Of a stretch of DNA of 64,000 nucleotides, positions 15,864 through 24,857 are shown piece after piece (the first letter of the stretch is position 1; every line of letters begins with the position of its first letter). The notes under the pieces were generated by a model. That model saw only the letters and a program-made list of their open reading frames with translations. It searched no databases and was not told the origin of the DNA. The stretch is from Microbispora catharanthi. Its GTDB lineage: Bacteria; Actinomycetota; Actinomycetes; Streptosporangiales; Streptosporangiaceae. The DNA lies in contig NZ_VDMA02000025.1 of NCBI RefSeq assembly GCF_006334915.2, forward strand, positions 60,468 to 124,467. The letters are read 5' to 3'. The position numbers and the translations under genes are program-made.

Positions 15864-17765
15864 GTGAGAAGACGTCGCCGCCTGCCGGCGCTGGGGATCG
15901 CGGCGGCCCTGCGCCCTGCCGTCTTCGCGTTGCTTTGTGCCCTCGTGGCACTGCTCGGTGCCGCCCCCGCTTCGTCGGCCGTCTCGCTGACGGCCTCGGT
16001 GGCGGGTGGGGCCGGCCAGGAGCCGTCGCCGTCGAGGCAATACCAGGTGGACGGCCCGGCCACCGTCGCGCAGCGCAACGCGGTCGCCCGCACGGGGGCC
16101 GCCGTCGACGAGGTGCACGGCCGGAGCATGGTCGTCACCGCGACGCTCCAGGAGGCCGACGCCATCCGCCGGCTCGGGTTCACGGTGACCGAGCTGGCAC
16201 CCCCCGCCGAGGCCCGCGGGCCGCAGACCTTCGACTTCCCCTCGGGGGATTCCGGCTATCACAACCACGCCGAGCTCAGCACGCTGGTCGACCAGGTCGT
16301 CGCCGCCCATCCCGCGATCGCCCGCAGGTTCAGCTACGGCCGTTCGTACGAGGGCCGCGACCTGATGGGCGTGAAGATCAGTGACAACGTGGCCACAGAC
16401 GAGAGCGAGCCGGAGGTACTGTTCACCGCCCACCAGCACGCGCGCGAGCACCTCACCGTCGAGATGGCGATCTACCTGCTGCGCCTGTTCACCGACGACT
16501 ACGGCGCCGACGCCCAGATCACCGACCTGGTGAACACGCGGGAGATCTGGATCCTGCCCGATCTCAACCCCGACGGCGGGGAGTACGACATCGCCACAGG
16601 CTCCTACCGGTCGTGGCGGAAGAACCGCCAGCCCAACTCCGGCACCTCCAGCGTCGGCACCGATCTCAACCGCAACTGGGCCTACAGGTGGGGCTGCTGC
16701 GGCGGCTCCTCCGGCACCCCGTCCAGCGAGACCTACCGCGGCTCGGCCGCCGAGTCGGCCCCGGAGGTCAGGGCGGCGGCCGACTTCGTCCGCAGCCGCG
16801 TGGTCGGCGGCGTCCAGCAGATCAAGGCGGCCATCGACTGGCACACCTACAGCGAGCTCGTCCTGTGGCCGTACGGGTACACGACGGCCGACACCGGCCC
16901 GGGCATGACGCAGGACGACCGGGACGCGCATGCCGCCCTCGGCCGGAGCATGGCGGCCACCAACGGGTACACCGCCGAGCAGTCGAGCGACCTCTACATC
17001 ACCGACGGCTCGATCGACGACTGGATGTGGGGCACGTACAAGATCTTCACGTACACGTTCGAGATGTACCCGAAGGGGAGCAGCCCCGGCTTCTATCCGC
17101 CCGACGAGGTGATCGACCGGGAGACCTCCCGCAACCGGGCGGCCGCGCTGCTGCTCGTCCAGAACGCCGACTGCGTCTACCGGGTCATCGGCAAGGAGTC
17201 CGCGTACTGCGGCACCGGCACACCGCCCGCGACCGTCTACTCCGATACCTTCGAGACCGCGACCGGCTGGACCGCGAACGCCGCCGGCGCCGACACGGTC
17301 ACCTCGGGCGCGTGGGAGCGCGCCGACCCCGCGGCGACCTCGTCCAGCGGGGCCAAGCAGCTCGGCACGACGGTCAGCGGGAGCTACGACCTGGTCACCG
17401 GCGCCTCCGCAGGGACGAGCGCCGGGGACGGCGACGTCGACGGGGGAGTGACCACGATCACGTCGCCGCCGATCACGCTGCCGGCGTCGGGGACGCTCAC
17501 GCTGTCGTTCTCCTGGTATCTCGCCCACGGGTCGAACTCCTCCACGGCCGACTACTTCCGCGTGAAGGTGATCGGCGGCACGACCAGCACGGTCTTCGAG
17601 CAGCTCGGCGCGGCCGCCGACAGGGACGGCGCGTGGAGCGTCGCCACCGCGTCGCTGACCGGGCTGGCAGGCCAGACTGTGCGGATCCAGTTCGAGGCGG
17701 CCGACCTGGCCTCCGCCAGCCTTCTGGAGGCCGGGGCCGACGACGTGACGATCACGAAGACCTGA
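15864..17765 (+). CDS. Secreted M14-family zinc carboxypeptidase with C-terminal beta-sandwich domain
   Basis: A 633-residue exported protein. A signal peptide (LRPAVFALLCALVALLGAAPASS) and a propeptide-like region precede the M14 domain. Zinc ligands are in HQHAREH (HxxE) and the later His of DWHTYSEL; the TDLNRNW substrate-binding motif and the catalytic Glu in YTFEMYPKG are present. Family members remove C-terminal residues from extracellular peptides. The last 180 residues, after a short Cys-containing linker, form an uncharacterised beta-rich domain. The GTG at 15864, after AAGGGAGG, is preferred over the upstream ATG at 15825. Confidence 0.9.
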   Translation: MRRRRRLPALGIAAALRPAVFALLCALVALLGAAPASSAVSLTASVAGGAGQEPSPSRQYQVDGPATVAQRNAVARTGAAVDEVHGRSMVVTATLQEADAIRRLGFTVTELAPPAEARGPQTFDFPSGDSGYHNHAELSTLVDQVVAAHPAIARRFSYGRSYEGRDLMGVKISDNVATDESEPEVLFTAHQHAREHLTVEMAIYLLRLFTDDYGADAQITDLVNTREIWILPDLNPDGGEYDIATGSYRSWRKNRQPNSGTSSVGTDLNRNWAYRWGCCGGSSGTPSSETYRGSAAESAPEVRAAADFVRSRVVGGVQQIKAAIDWHTYSELVLWPYGYTTADTGPGMTQDDRDAHAALGRSMAATNGYTAEQSSDLYITDGSIDDWMWGTYKIFTYTFEMYPKGSSPGFYPPDEVIDRETSRNRAAALLLVQNADCVYRVIGKESAYCGTGTPPATVYSDTFETATGWTANAAGADTVTSGAWERADPAATSSSGAKQLGTTVSGSYDLVTGASAGTSAGDGDVDGGVTTITSPPITLPASGTLTLSFSWYLAHGSNSSTADYFRVKVIGGTTSTVFEQLGAAADRDGAWSVATASLTGLAGQTVRIQFEAADLASASLLEAGADDVTITKT

Positions 17766-17776
17766 CCCTGCGGGGA

Positions 17777-18817
17777 TCACGCCAGCACCGTGACGCCGGC
17801 GAGGGCGACCAGCGTGACAAGGGTCGTGGAGAGGGCGCCCAGCGCGACGGCGCGGCGGCCGGTGCGCAGGAGCGCGCGCAGGCGGACCGCCGCTCCCATG
17901 CCGAACAGCGCGGCGGTGAACAGCAGGGTCTCCGCGGTCTTCAGCGCCGCCAGCGACGCGGGCGGCAGGACGCCGAGGCTGCGCAGGGCCGCCATGGCGA
18001 GGAAGCCGGCCACGAAGAGGGGCACGACGGGCGGCCTCCTGCCCTCGGTGGGAGCGGCCGTACGGCGGCGCCAGAGCGTGACCCCGGCGATGAGAGGGGC
18101 GAGCAGGACCACCCGGGTCAGCTTGACGACCACCGCGGTGGTGAGCGCCGCCCCGCCTACAGCCTGCGCGGTGGCCACGACCTGGGCCACCTCGTGCACG
18201 CTCGCGCCGGCCCAGACGCCGAACGCCTCCGGAGACAGGTGCAGGAGGCCCTCGGCCTGCGGCAGGACGGCGATCGCGAGCGAGCCGTACAGCGTCACCA
18301 GGGCGACGGCGGTCATGACGTCCTCCTCGTCGCTGTCCGTCACCCCGTCCATGGCCGCGACGGCCGCGGCCCCGCAGATGGAGAAACCGGTCGCGACGAG
18401 CAGGGACAGCTCACGCCCCAGCCCGAGCCTGCGGCCGAGCCACTGTGTGCCGAAGAAGGTCGCGGTGACCGTCACCACGACCGGCAGCAGCACCGGAAGT
18501 CCCAGGGCGAGGACGTCGGGAAGGGCGAGCTGCGCGCCGAGGAGGACGATCCCGAGCCGCAGCGGCCCTCTCGCGGCGAACTGGAGCCCGGGACGCAGGG
18601 CGGGTGAGGACAGGCCCAGGTTGGTCGTGACGGCGCCGAGGACGAGCGCCGCCATCAGCGGGCTGACGGCGGGGACGAGCGCGTTGACGGCGATGGCCAG
18701 GGCGACCCCGGCGGTCGTCACCAGCAGTCCCGGAAGCAGCCGGGAATCAAGCGTGGAACGGGCAGCGGTGGCCCGCGTGAGAGACGGAGGCATGCGGAGA
18801 TCGTCGCGAAGTCCCAT
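17777..18817 (-). CDS. YeiH/YadS-type putative sulfate exporter family membrane protein
   Basis: The 346-residue protein has about ten hydrophobic helices and the family pattern of LVLGAVTTNLGL, LRLGIVLLGAQLAL, ATGFSICGAAAVAAMDG and a C-terminal FTAALFGMGAAVRL. It belongs to the YeiH (Cons_hypoth698) permeases; transport of sulfate or sulfite has been proposed for the family but the substrate here is unknown. The ATG at 18817 is used (18793 is an alternative); no strong ribosome site is visible. It is divergent from a LysR gene 46 bp away, the same arrangement as yeiH with its LysR regulator. Confidence 0.85.
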   Translation of the reverse strand: MGLRDDLRMPPSLTRATAARSTLDSRLLPGLLVTTAGVALAIAVNALVPAVSPLMAALVLGAVTTNLGLSSPALRPGLQFAARGPLRLGIVLLGAQLALPDVLALGLPVLLPVVVTVTATFFGTQWLGRRLGLGRELSLLVATGFSICGAAAVAAMDGVTDSDEEDVMTAVALVTLYGSLAIAVLPQAEGLLHLSPEAFGVWAGASVHEVAQVVATAQAVGGAALTTAVVVKLTRVVLLAPLIAGVTLWRRRTAAPTEGRRPPVVPLFVAGFLAMAALRSLGVLPPASLAALKTAETLLFTAALFGMGAAVRLRALLRTGRRAVALGALSTTLVTLVALAGVTVLA

Positions 18818-18863
18818 ATGCCCCGGTAGCCACCGGTTCCGCAAGAGCTCATACGGTTGCCGT

Positions 18864-19826
18864 ATGACCCCACGGTGGCCGGATCTGGCCAGCCTCGAAC
18901 TGCTGCTCCTGGTGGCGGAGCAGGGCAGCCTCGGTAAGGCGGCGAAGCTGCACGGCGTCACGCAGGCGTCCGCCAGCCGCAGGCTCGACACGCTGGAGCG
19001 GGAGCTGGGGGTGCCGCTGCTGCACCGCTCGACCACGGGCTCGCGCCTCACCCCGCAGGGCCAGGTCGTCGTCGACTGGGCCCGCGCCACTTTGACGGCG
19101 GCGAACGACCTGCTCACGGGGGTGCAGGCCCTTCGCGGCCGGCGCGACGCCCGCGTACGGGTGGCCGCGAGCATGACCGTCGCCGAATATCTGATGCCTG
19201 GCTGGCTGGTGGCGCTGCGCCGCGTGCTGCCCGACGTCGAGGTGGGGCTGAGCGTGGTCAACTCCGGTGAGGTCTGCCGGATGGCGATGGACGGCGAGAT
19301 CGACGCGGGCTTCATCGAGTCGCCCGCCGTGCCGCGGGAGCTGACCTCCTGGCCGGTCGCAGAAGACCGGCTCGTCGTCGTGGTGGCCCCGGGCCACGAG
19401 TGGGCCCGGCGCGGTGAGCCCCTGCGCGGTGAGCCCCTGCGTGGTGAGCCTTCGCGCGGGGAACCTCTGCGCGGGGCACCACTGAGCCGCGCCGACCTGG
19501 CCGCGACGCCGCTGGTGGTGCGCGAGCCCGGCTCGGGCACCCGCCACGCCCTCGACCGTCTCCTGGCCGGGCCGGACGTCGCCCCGCCGATCCTGGAGCT
19601 GTCCTCCAACGCCGCGGTGAAGGTGGCGGTGGAGACCGGGCTCGCCCCGGCGGTCCTCAGCCGTCTCGCCGTGGCCGCCGAACTACGCGACGGACGCCTG
19701 ATCGAGGTGCCCGTCGCCGATCTCGACCTGCGCCGGCCGCTGCTCGCGGTGTGGCGGGCCAGGACCCGGCTGACCGGCCCGGCCGCCGAGCTCGTCCGCC
19801 TCGCCCGGACCGCCGCTCACGGCTAG
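18864..19826 (+). CDS. LysR-family transcriptional regulator, likely controls the divergent permease
   Basis: The 320-residue regulator has an N-terminal winged helix-turn-helix (GSLGKAAKLHGVTQASAS at about residues 21-38) and a type 2 periplasmic-binding-like effector domain from about residue 92. Residues 183-207 are five tandem copies of RGEPL, encoded by a 15-bp minisatellite, inserted in a loop of the effector domain after VVVAPGHEWAR. The divergent position next to a YeiH-type permease gene suggests the permease is its target. The stop overlaps the stop of the convergent next gene within a shared CTAG. Confidence 0.9.
   Translation: MTPRWPDLASLELLLLVAEQGSLGKAAKLHGVTQASASRRLDTLERELGVPLLHRSTTGSRLTPQGQVVVDWARATLTAANDLLTGVQALRGRRDARVRVAASMTVAEYLMPGWLVALRRVLPDVEVGLSVVNSGEVCRMAMDGEIDAGFIESPAVPRELTSWPVAEDRLVVVVAPGHEWARRGEPLRGEPLRGEPSRGEPLRGAPLSRADLAATPLVVREPGSGTRHALDRLLAGPDVAPPILELSSNAAVKVAVETGLAPAVLSRLAVAAELRDGRLIEVPVADLDLRRPLLAVWRARTRLTGPAAELVRLARTAAHG
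19410..19484 (+). repeat. 15-bp in-frame minisatellite inside the LysR gene
   Basis: Five units start at 19410, 19425, 19440, 19455 and 19470, the first two identical (CGCGGTGAGCCCCTG) and the rest increasingly diverged. They encode RGEPL repeats. The gradient of divergence suggests recent expansion at the 5' side. Confidence 0.9.
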
Positions 19827-20614
19827 TCCCACTCCCAGCGGATGCCGCGCACGCCGGGCCGGGCGCCGGTGTCCACCAGGTGGGCGGCGCCGAACGCGTC
19901 GACGCGCAGCTCACCGGAGTCCCCGGGCGGTGCCGACGCGTCGGGGGACCAGGTGTGGAAGCACCGCACCGGCAGCCGCCCGCCCGTGAACCGCACCTGC
20001 ACCAGATGCTGCTCGACCGGGTCAAGCAGGCGCCGGTCGTACCGATCGGCGGCGGCGACGGCGGTGACGTACTCCACGACCTGGGTCTCGCCGGGGGCGA
20101 GCGGGTGCGGGAAGATCAGCTCGGTCAGGGGGCCGGTCCCGTCGTCGTCGCCGCGGCCGGGCCGGCAGCCCTCGGTGCGCAGCAGCCGGGTGCCCGGCGG
20201 ATGGGCGACCACGTACCGGTCCACGCCCGGCGCGGCGGCTCGCAGCACGGCACGGGCGCTCACCCGGTGCCGCCGGCCGGCGCCCACCACCACCTGCTCG
20301 TGGTGGCTGAGCACGGTGAGCGTCTCCGGCCGCCGGCCCCGCGGGCGGGGCGGCCCGAGCAGGCCGATCAGCGCGTACTCCGGCAGGGACAGGATGCCTT
20401 CGAGCTCCCGGACCGCCGCCAGCGAGGCGGCGCGCTCGGGCCGCGACCGGCCGCGCTGCCAGTAGCTGAGGCTGGACAGGCTGACGTGGACGCCCCGCTC
20501 GCGCAGCCGTGAGTGCAGGCGGTCGAGGCTCAGCCCCCGGGCGCGGATGGCCGCCCGCAGGGCGCGCTCGAAGGGCCCGGATCGGAGGACCTCCGCGAGC
20601 TCGTTGTCCACCAC
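19823..20614 (-). CDS. Helix-turn-helix (Xre-like) regulatory protein
   Basis: This 263-residue protein starts with a helical DNA-binding region (LRAAIRARGLSLDRLHSRL, then SLSSLSYWQRGRSRPER) resembling an Xre domain, followed by about 170 residues of mostly beta-rich sequence with no recognised family. The closest types are actinobacterial proteins annotated only as helix-turn-helix proteins. GTG at 20614 follows AGGAGGAG; a second GTG directly after it is equally possible. The stop codon overlaps that of the LysR gene by three bases in opposite orientation. Confidence 0.75.
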   Translation of the reverse strand: MVDNELAEVLRSGPFERALRAAIRARGLSLDRLHSRLRERGVHVSLSSLSYWQRGRSRPERAASLAAVRELEGILSLPEYALIGLLGPPRPRGRRPETLTVLSHHEQVVVGAGRRHRVSARAVLRAAAPGVDRYVVAHPPGTRLLRTEGCRPGRGDDDGTGPLTELIFPHPLAPGETQVVEYVTAVAAADRYDRRLLDPVEQHLVQVRFTGGRLPVRCFHTWSPDASAPPGDSGELRVDAFGAAHLVDTGARPGVRGIRWEWD

Positions 20615-20787
20615 CAGGGCTCCTCCTCGGAAGCGCCAGGGCGGGAAAAATCGAGTATCACTCGCGGTCGCTTACCGGGCAAGGGGGCAATCTCCCATCG
20701 GACTACCGGATCTGTCGTGAAACCGGACCTTCGCGGGTACGCTCCATTCCCCGCCGCCACGGGGCTTGCCACTGGGAAGGAGGATGG

Positions 20788-22092
20788 ATGGCCCGCTACG
20801 ACGAGCACGACCAGGCACGGTGGGTGCCGGAGCCGCCGGGTAACCCCGAGCGGAGCGCGTTCGAGCGGGACCGGGCACGCGTGCTCCACAGCGCCTCGCT
20901 GCGCAGGCTCGCCGCCAAGACGCAGGTGGTCGCCCCCGCCGACTGCACCGGCCTGCACAGCCCCCGCACACGGTTGACCCACTCCCTGGAGTGCGCGCAG
21001 ATCGGCCGGGAGATGGGCAAGGTCCTCGGCTGCGACCCCGACCTGGTGGAGACCGCCTGTCTCGCCCACGACCTCGGCCATCCCCCGTTCGGCCACAACG
21101 GGGAGGCCGCCCTCGACGAACTGGCCGCGCCGTGTGGCGGGTTCCAGGGCAACGCGCAGAACCTGCGCCTGCTGACTCGGCTGGAGGCCAAGGTCATCAC
21201 CGAGGACGGCCGCAGCGCCGGGCTCAACCTCACCCGGGCCGCGCTCGACTCGGTCTGCAAGTATCCCTGGGCCGGGTCCTCCTGCCGGGTCCCGGGCGTC
21301 CCGCTCGCCGCAGAGGGCCGGCCGTACTGCGTCTACCCCGACGACCTGGCGGTCTTCCGCTGGGTGCGGGAGGGGGCGCCCGACTACGCGGTCGGCTTCG
21401 AGGCCCAGGTCATGGACTGGGCCGACGACGTGGCCTACTCGGTGCACGACCTGGAGGACGCGCTGACGTGCGGACACGTCACGATGGCGGCCCTGCGCGA
21501 CCCGGAGGAGCGGCTCGAGGTGTGCCGTCTGACGAGGGAGTGGTACGCGCCCGACGCGGGCTTGGAGGAACTGTCGGAGACCTTCGCCCGGCTGCTCGCC
21601 GAGCCGCTGTGGCCGGCCGCCTTCGACGCCGGGCTCGCCGACCTCGCCGCGCTCAAGCGGCTCACCAGCGCGCTCATCGGCCGGCTGTGCCGCGCCGCCC
21701 AGGACGCCACGCGCGAAACGTACGGCTGCCGCCCCACGCCGGGAGACAGGGGCGGCCACAACCGGTACGACGCGGACCTGGTGGTGCCGAGGACGACCCG
21801 CCTGGAGTGCGCGCTGCTCAAGGGGGTGACGGCCCGCTACGTGATGTCCAGGGAGGCCCACCACGCCGTCCAGGCCCGGCAGCGCGAGATCATCGCCGAG
21901 CTGGGCGACCTCATCCTGCGCGGCGCCCCGGCGACGCTGGAGCCCGCCCTGCGGCCGCAGTTCGAGCAGGCCGCCGACGACGCGGGGCGGCTGCGCGCGG
22001 TGGTCGACCAGATCGCCTCACTGACCGACGCCTCCGCCATGGGCTGGCACCGTCGCCTGTCGGCGGCCACGCACCGCCTCAAGGCCGGCTGA
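20788..22092 (+). CDS. dgt: Deoxyguanosinetriphosphate triphosphohydrolase-like protein
   Basis: HD-domain dNTP triphosphohydrolase of 434 residues; it splits dNTPs to nucleoside and triphosphate and so trims dNTP pools. The HD motif is RLTHSLEC and HDLGHPPFGHNGE, with the second Asp in MDWADDVAYSVHD. The RTRLTHS and GGFQGNAQNLR segments are typical of the actinobacterial type. The ATG at 20788 follows AAGGAGG; the frame is open far upstream without homology. It is near dnaG, as in other actinobacteria, though two accessory genes and a peptidase-like gene intervene here. Confidence 0.93.
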   Translation: MARYDEHDQARWVPEPPGNPERSAFERDRARVLHSASLRRLAAKTQVVAPADCTGLHSPRTRLTHSLECAQIGREMGKVLGCDPDLVETACLAHDLGHPPFGHNGEAALDELAAPCGGFQGNAQNLRLLTRLEAKVITEDGRSAGLNLTRAALDSVCKYPWAGSSCRVPGVPLAAEGRPYCVYPDDLAVFRWVREGAPDYAVGFEAQVMDWADDVAYSVHDLEDALTCGHVTMAALRDPEERLEVCRLTREWYAPDAGLEELSETFARLLAEPLWPAAFDAGLADLAALKRLTSALIGRLCRAAQDATRETYGCRPTPGDRGGHNRYDADLVVPRTTRLECALLKGVTARYVMSREAHHAVQARQREIIAELGDLILRGAPATLEPALRPQFEQAADDAGRLRAVVDQIASLTDASAMGWHRRLSAATHRLKAG

Positions 22093-22105
22093 CCCGCCGG
22101 CCGCC

Positions 22106-22993
22106 TCAGAGCCGGCCGCTCCGCCGGGCCGCCTCAGAACCGGCTGAGACCCGCCGCGCCACCTCCGCCGCCGCGCGCACGAAGGCGGCCAGCGCCCGCG
22201 ACCGCGCGTCCTGCGGCCAGGCCAGGACCAGCGTCGTCGGCGGCGCGTCGGCCACGGGCACGCCGACGAGGTCGTGACGCAGGTTCGCCCGGATCGACTC
22301 GGGGACGACCGCCACGGCCCGGCCGAGCGCGACGAGATGCATGAGCTGGCCGCTCTCCGCGATCCGGGAGAAGCCCTCGGGGACGGCGCCGGGCCACCGC
22401 GGCAGCGGCTCGCCGTCGAGGTCCGCCATCGACAGCTCCGCGCGCCCGGCGAGCCGGTGCCCCCGGGGCAGCACCGCCACCTGGCTCTCGACCAGGAGCT
22501 CCTCGACCGCCAGGCCGGTCAGGTCCTCGCGCGGGGCGTGCAGCAGGGCGGCGTCGGCCCGGCCGTCCCGCACCATCGCGCCCCGCTCCAGTGCGCTGAA
22601 GACGATGTCGACGGGCAGCGCGCCCGGCGTGGCCGCGTACGCCGCGAGGATCTCGGGCAGCAGGTCCGCGTCCCCGCCCGGTTTGGCGGCGAGCACGAGC
22701 GAGGGCTCGCTCCGGCCGGCCCGCCGGGTCCTGCGCACGGCCGCCGACACCGCGGCGAGTGCGGCGTGGCCCTCCCGCAGCAGCGTCTCGCCCGCTTCCG
22801 TCAGCGCCACCGTGCGGTGGTCGCGCTCCAGCAGCCGCACCCCGAGGCGGCGTTCGAGCTGCTGGATCGCCCGTGACAGAGGCGGCTGCGCGATGCCGAG
22901 CCGCCGGGCCGCCCGCCCGAAGTGCAGCTCCTCGGCCACCGCCACGAAATAGGCCAGCTCCCGTGTCTCCACGGTGTCGTCACCGGCGGTCAT
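22106..22993 (-). CDS. LysR-family regulator, divergent from an SDR gene
   Basis: The 295-residue protein begins with the winged helix (LAYFVAVAEELHFGRAARRL, then QPPLSRAIQQLERRLG) of the subgroup that often controls aromatic or oxidoreductase genes, followed by a substrate-binding domain. A candidate -10 box lies six bases before its ATG and there is no Shine-Dalgarno, so translation may be leaderless. The divergent short-chain dehydrogenase, 70 bp away, is the likely target (inference from arrangement). Confidence 0.9.
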   Translation of the reverse strand: MTAGDDTVETRELAYFVAVAEELHFGRAARRLGIAQPPLSRAIQQLERRLGVRLLERDHRTVALTEAGETLLREGHAALAAVSAAVRRTRRAGRSEPSLVLAAKPGGDADLLPEILAAYAATPGALPVDIVFSALERGAMVRDGRADAALLHAPREDLTGLAVEELLVESQVAVLPRGHRLAGRAELSMADLDGEPLPRWPGAVPEGFSRIAESGQLMHLVALGRAVAVVPESIRANLRHDLVGVPVADAPPTTLVLAWPQDARSRALAAFVRAAAEVARRVSAGSEAARRSGRL

Positions 22994-23005
22994 ACCGCGA
23001 GGGTA
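22994..23005 (-). promoter_or_regulatory. Candidate -10 box for leaderless LysR transcript
   Basis: On the minus strand TACCCT (23005-23000) is followed by six bases and ATG, the same hexamer and spacing as in front of uppS. Confidence 0.45.
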
Positions 23006-23063
23006 TCGCCCGTGACCGAGACGGTGTTGGGCGCCGCGGGGGACGCGGTGATGGGCTTGCCCC

Positions 23064-23816
23064 ATGAACAGCACTGACAGCACCGCCACCGTCGCCCTCG
23101 TCACGGGCGCGAACAAGGGCATCGGCTATGAGGTCGCGAGGCAGCTCGGCGAGCTCGGCATGACCGTGCTGCTCGGGGCGCGCGACCCGGGACGCCGGGA
23201 CGAGGCGACCGCGAAGCTGCGGGCGGAGGGCCTGGAGGTCCACCCGCTGACGATCGACGTCACCGGAGAGGAGAGCGTGCGGGCGGCGGCGGAGCAAGTG
23301 GGGGAGCGGTTCGGCCACCTCGACGTGCTCGTCAACAACGCCGGCATCTCGGGCGGGACGCGGCAGACGCCCGGCTCGGTCGACCTCGGCGTCGTGCGCG
23401 AGGTGTTCGAGACCAACCTCTTCGGCGTCATCCGGGTGACCGACGCGATGCTGCCGCTGCTGCGGCGGTCGGCGGCCGGCCGGGTCGTCAACGTGTCGAG
23501 CGGCACCGGGTCGATGACGCACATGACCGACCCCGGCCACTACTTCACCGGCAGTCCGGGCTTCGCGGCCTATCCGTTGTCGAAGGCCGCGCTCAACATG
23601 CTCACCGTGCAGTACGCCAAGCAGTTGCGCCCGCTCGGCATCCTGGTCAACGCCGTCGCCCCCGGGCCGTGCGACACCGACTTCGCCAGGGATCTCGGCA
23701 GGTCCCTGCCGCGTACGGCGGCGCAGGGCGCGGCGGTCGCGGTCAAGCTCGCGACGCTCGGTGCGGACGGCCCGTCGGGCGGATTCTTCGACGAGGACGG
23801 ACCGGTGCCCTGGTGA
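23064..23816 (+). CDS. Short-chain dehydrogenase/reductase (carbonyl reductase-like)
   Basis: An NAD(P)-dependent oxidoreductase of 250 residues with a complete classical SDR set: TGANKGIG cofactor motif at residues 14-21, NNAG near residue 92, catalytic Ser in VVNVSSGTG and YPLSK (Tyr and Lys) near residue 170. The GANKGIG variant is common in plant-type carbonyl or menthone reductase relatives. The substrate cannot be inferred. It is probably controlled by the divergent LysR. Confidence 0.9.
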   Translation: MNSTDSTATVALVTGANKGIGYEVARQLGELGMTVLLGARDPGRRDEATAKLRAEGLEVHPLTIDVTGEESVRAAAEQVGERFGHLDVLVNNAGISGGTRQTPGSVDLGVVREVFETNLFGVIRVTDAMLPLLRRSAAGRVVNVSSGTGSMTHMTDPGHYFTGSPGFAAYPLSKAALNMLTVQYAKQLRPLGILVNAVAPGPCDTDFARDLGRSLPRTAAQGAAVAVKLATLGADGPSGGFFDEDGPVPW

Positions 23817-23858
23817 CCGTGCTTCTCCGCAGGACCGATGCCGTGGTGACCGTCCCGC

Positions 23859-24707
23859 TCAGAGCGGGATGACCACCACGTCGTCGTCGCCGCCCCCGTT
23901 CTTCTTTTTCTTCGTGGGGGGCTTGGTCTCGTCCGGGGTGGGCGTGGGCTGCTTGGACGAGTTGGACGCGCACAGTTGCGTGCAGGCCGGGGTCGCGCCC
24001 ATCTTCTTGCGCAGCGTGAGCATGGCCTTGCGTGGGGAGACGGTGCGGTTGCCGTCGTCCCAGGCGTCCAGGTAGGGCCACGCCGGCACCACGCCCCGCC
24101 GCACCCACCAGTACTGGGGCGCGGCCGGCCACGAGATGGCGAAGTAGAGGTTGCTCGCGGTGTCACGCGCGTTGCCCGTGTTGCCCACCCGGCCGAGCAG
24201 CTGCCCGGCCTTGACCTTGGTGCCCGGCGCGATGTCCTGCTCCACGGAGTCGAGGTGCCCGCCGAGGTACAGCACGCCGTCCTCGCCCTTGACGGTGACG
24301 AACCGGCCCTCCCGGTCGGCGCCGCGGTCGGTCGAGGGCGTCCAGAGGTTCTTGACGTTGACCTCCTGGACCACCCCGTCGACCGGCGACACGAACGCGC
24401 ATCCCTTGGCCGCCCAGATGATGGTCTTGGGAAGCACGAGCAGCTTGCGGGAGTACGACACCTTGCAGCCCTTGATGGGGAAGGCGTACGTGTAGGAGGA
24501 CACCTTCGGCGGGGGGACCCGCACCGGCTCGTCCCCGGGCGGAGGCACGACGTGGCCGGGCTGGGAGTCGTCCATGGCGGCCGTGACGCCGCCTCCCGGC
24601 GGCGGCATGGGCGGCAGCGTGCTCACTCCCGCGACCCCGGCGGGCGCGCCGCAGGACGCCGCGACGAACGCGGCGCCGGCGAGGGCGGCCAGTCTCCCCG
24701 ATCGCAT
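23859..24707 (-). CDS. Lipoprotein with degenerate M23 (LytM-like) domain, probably catalytically inactive
   Basis: The 282-residue exported protein has a signal peptide ending near AASC19 (a weak lipobox), a Pro-rich linker, an M23-like domain (about residues 70-215) and a Lys/Asp-rich tail. The fold is recognisable from SPVDGVVQEV, LGGHLDSV, KAGQLLGRVGNTGNA and SWPAAPQYWWVRRG. The zinc-binding HxxxD region expected before SPVDGVV reads KLLVLPKTI, and the expected HLHF reads NLYF, so the ligands are missing. Such LytM-like proteins can instead activate amidases. ATG at 24707 follows AGGTGGAG. Confidence 0.82.
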   Translation of the reverse strand: MRSGRLAALAGAAFVAASCGAPAGVAGVSTLPPMPPPGGGVTAAMDDSQPGHVVPPPGDEPVRVPPPKVSSYTYAFPIKGCKVSYSRKLLVLPKTIIWAAKGCAFVSPVDGVVQEVNVKNLWTPSTDRGADREGRFVTVKGEDGVLYLGGHLDSVEQDIAPGTKVKAGQLLGRVGNTGNARDTASNLYFAISWPAAPQYWWVRRGVVPAWPYLDAWDDGNRTVSPRKAMLTLRKKMGATPACTQLCASNSSKQPTPTPDETKPPTKKKKNGGGDDDVVVIPL

Positions 24708-24841
24708 GATCTCCACCTGGTCGACGTTACCGAACCTTTCCTTTGTAACGGACCAAGCCGCACATCACGACCGGTTCCGGAAAGTCGTGACATGTCCTCG
24801 ACCATCCGCCGTGGGGCGTCCGGGCTGTCGGAGGCAGGCTC

Positions 24842-24857
24842 TAGACTCGCCAGCGTG
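24842..24857 (+). promoter_or_regulatory. Candidate -10 box for leaderless dnaG transcript
   Basis: TAGACT at 24842-24847 is followed by seven bases and the GTG start of dnaG. No Shine-Dalgarno precedes the GTG. Confidence 0.45.
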
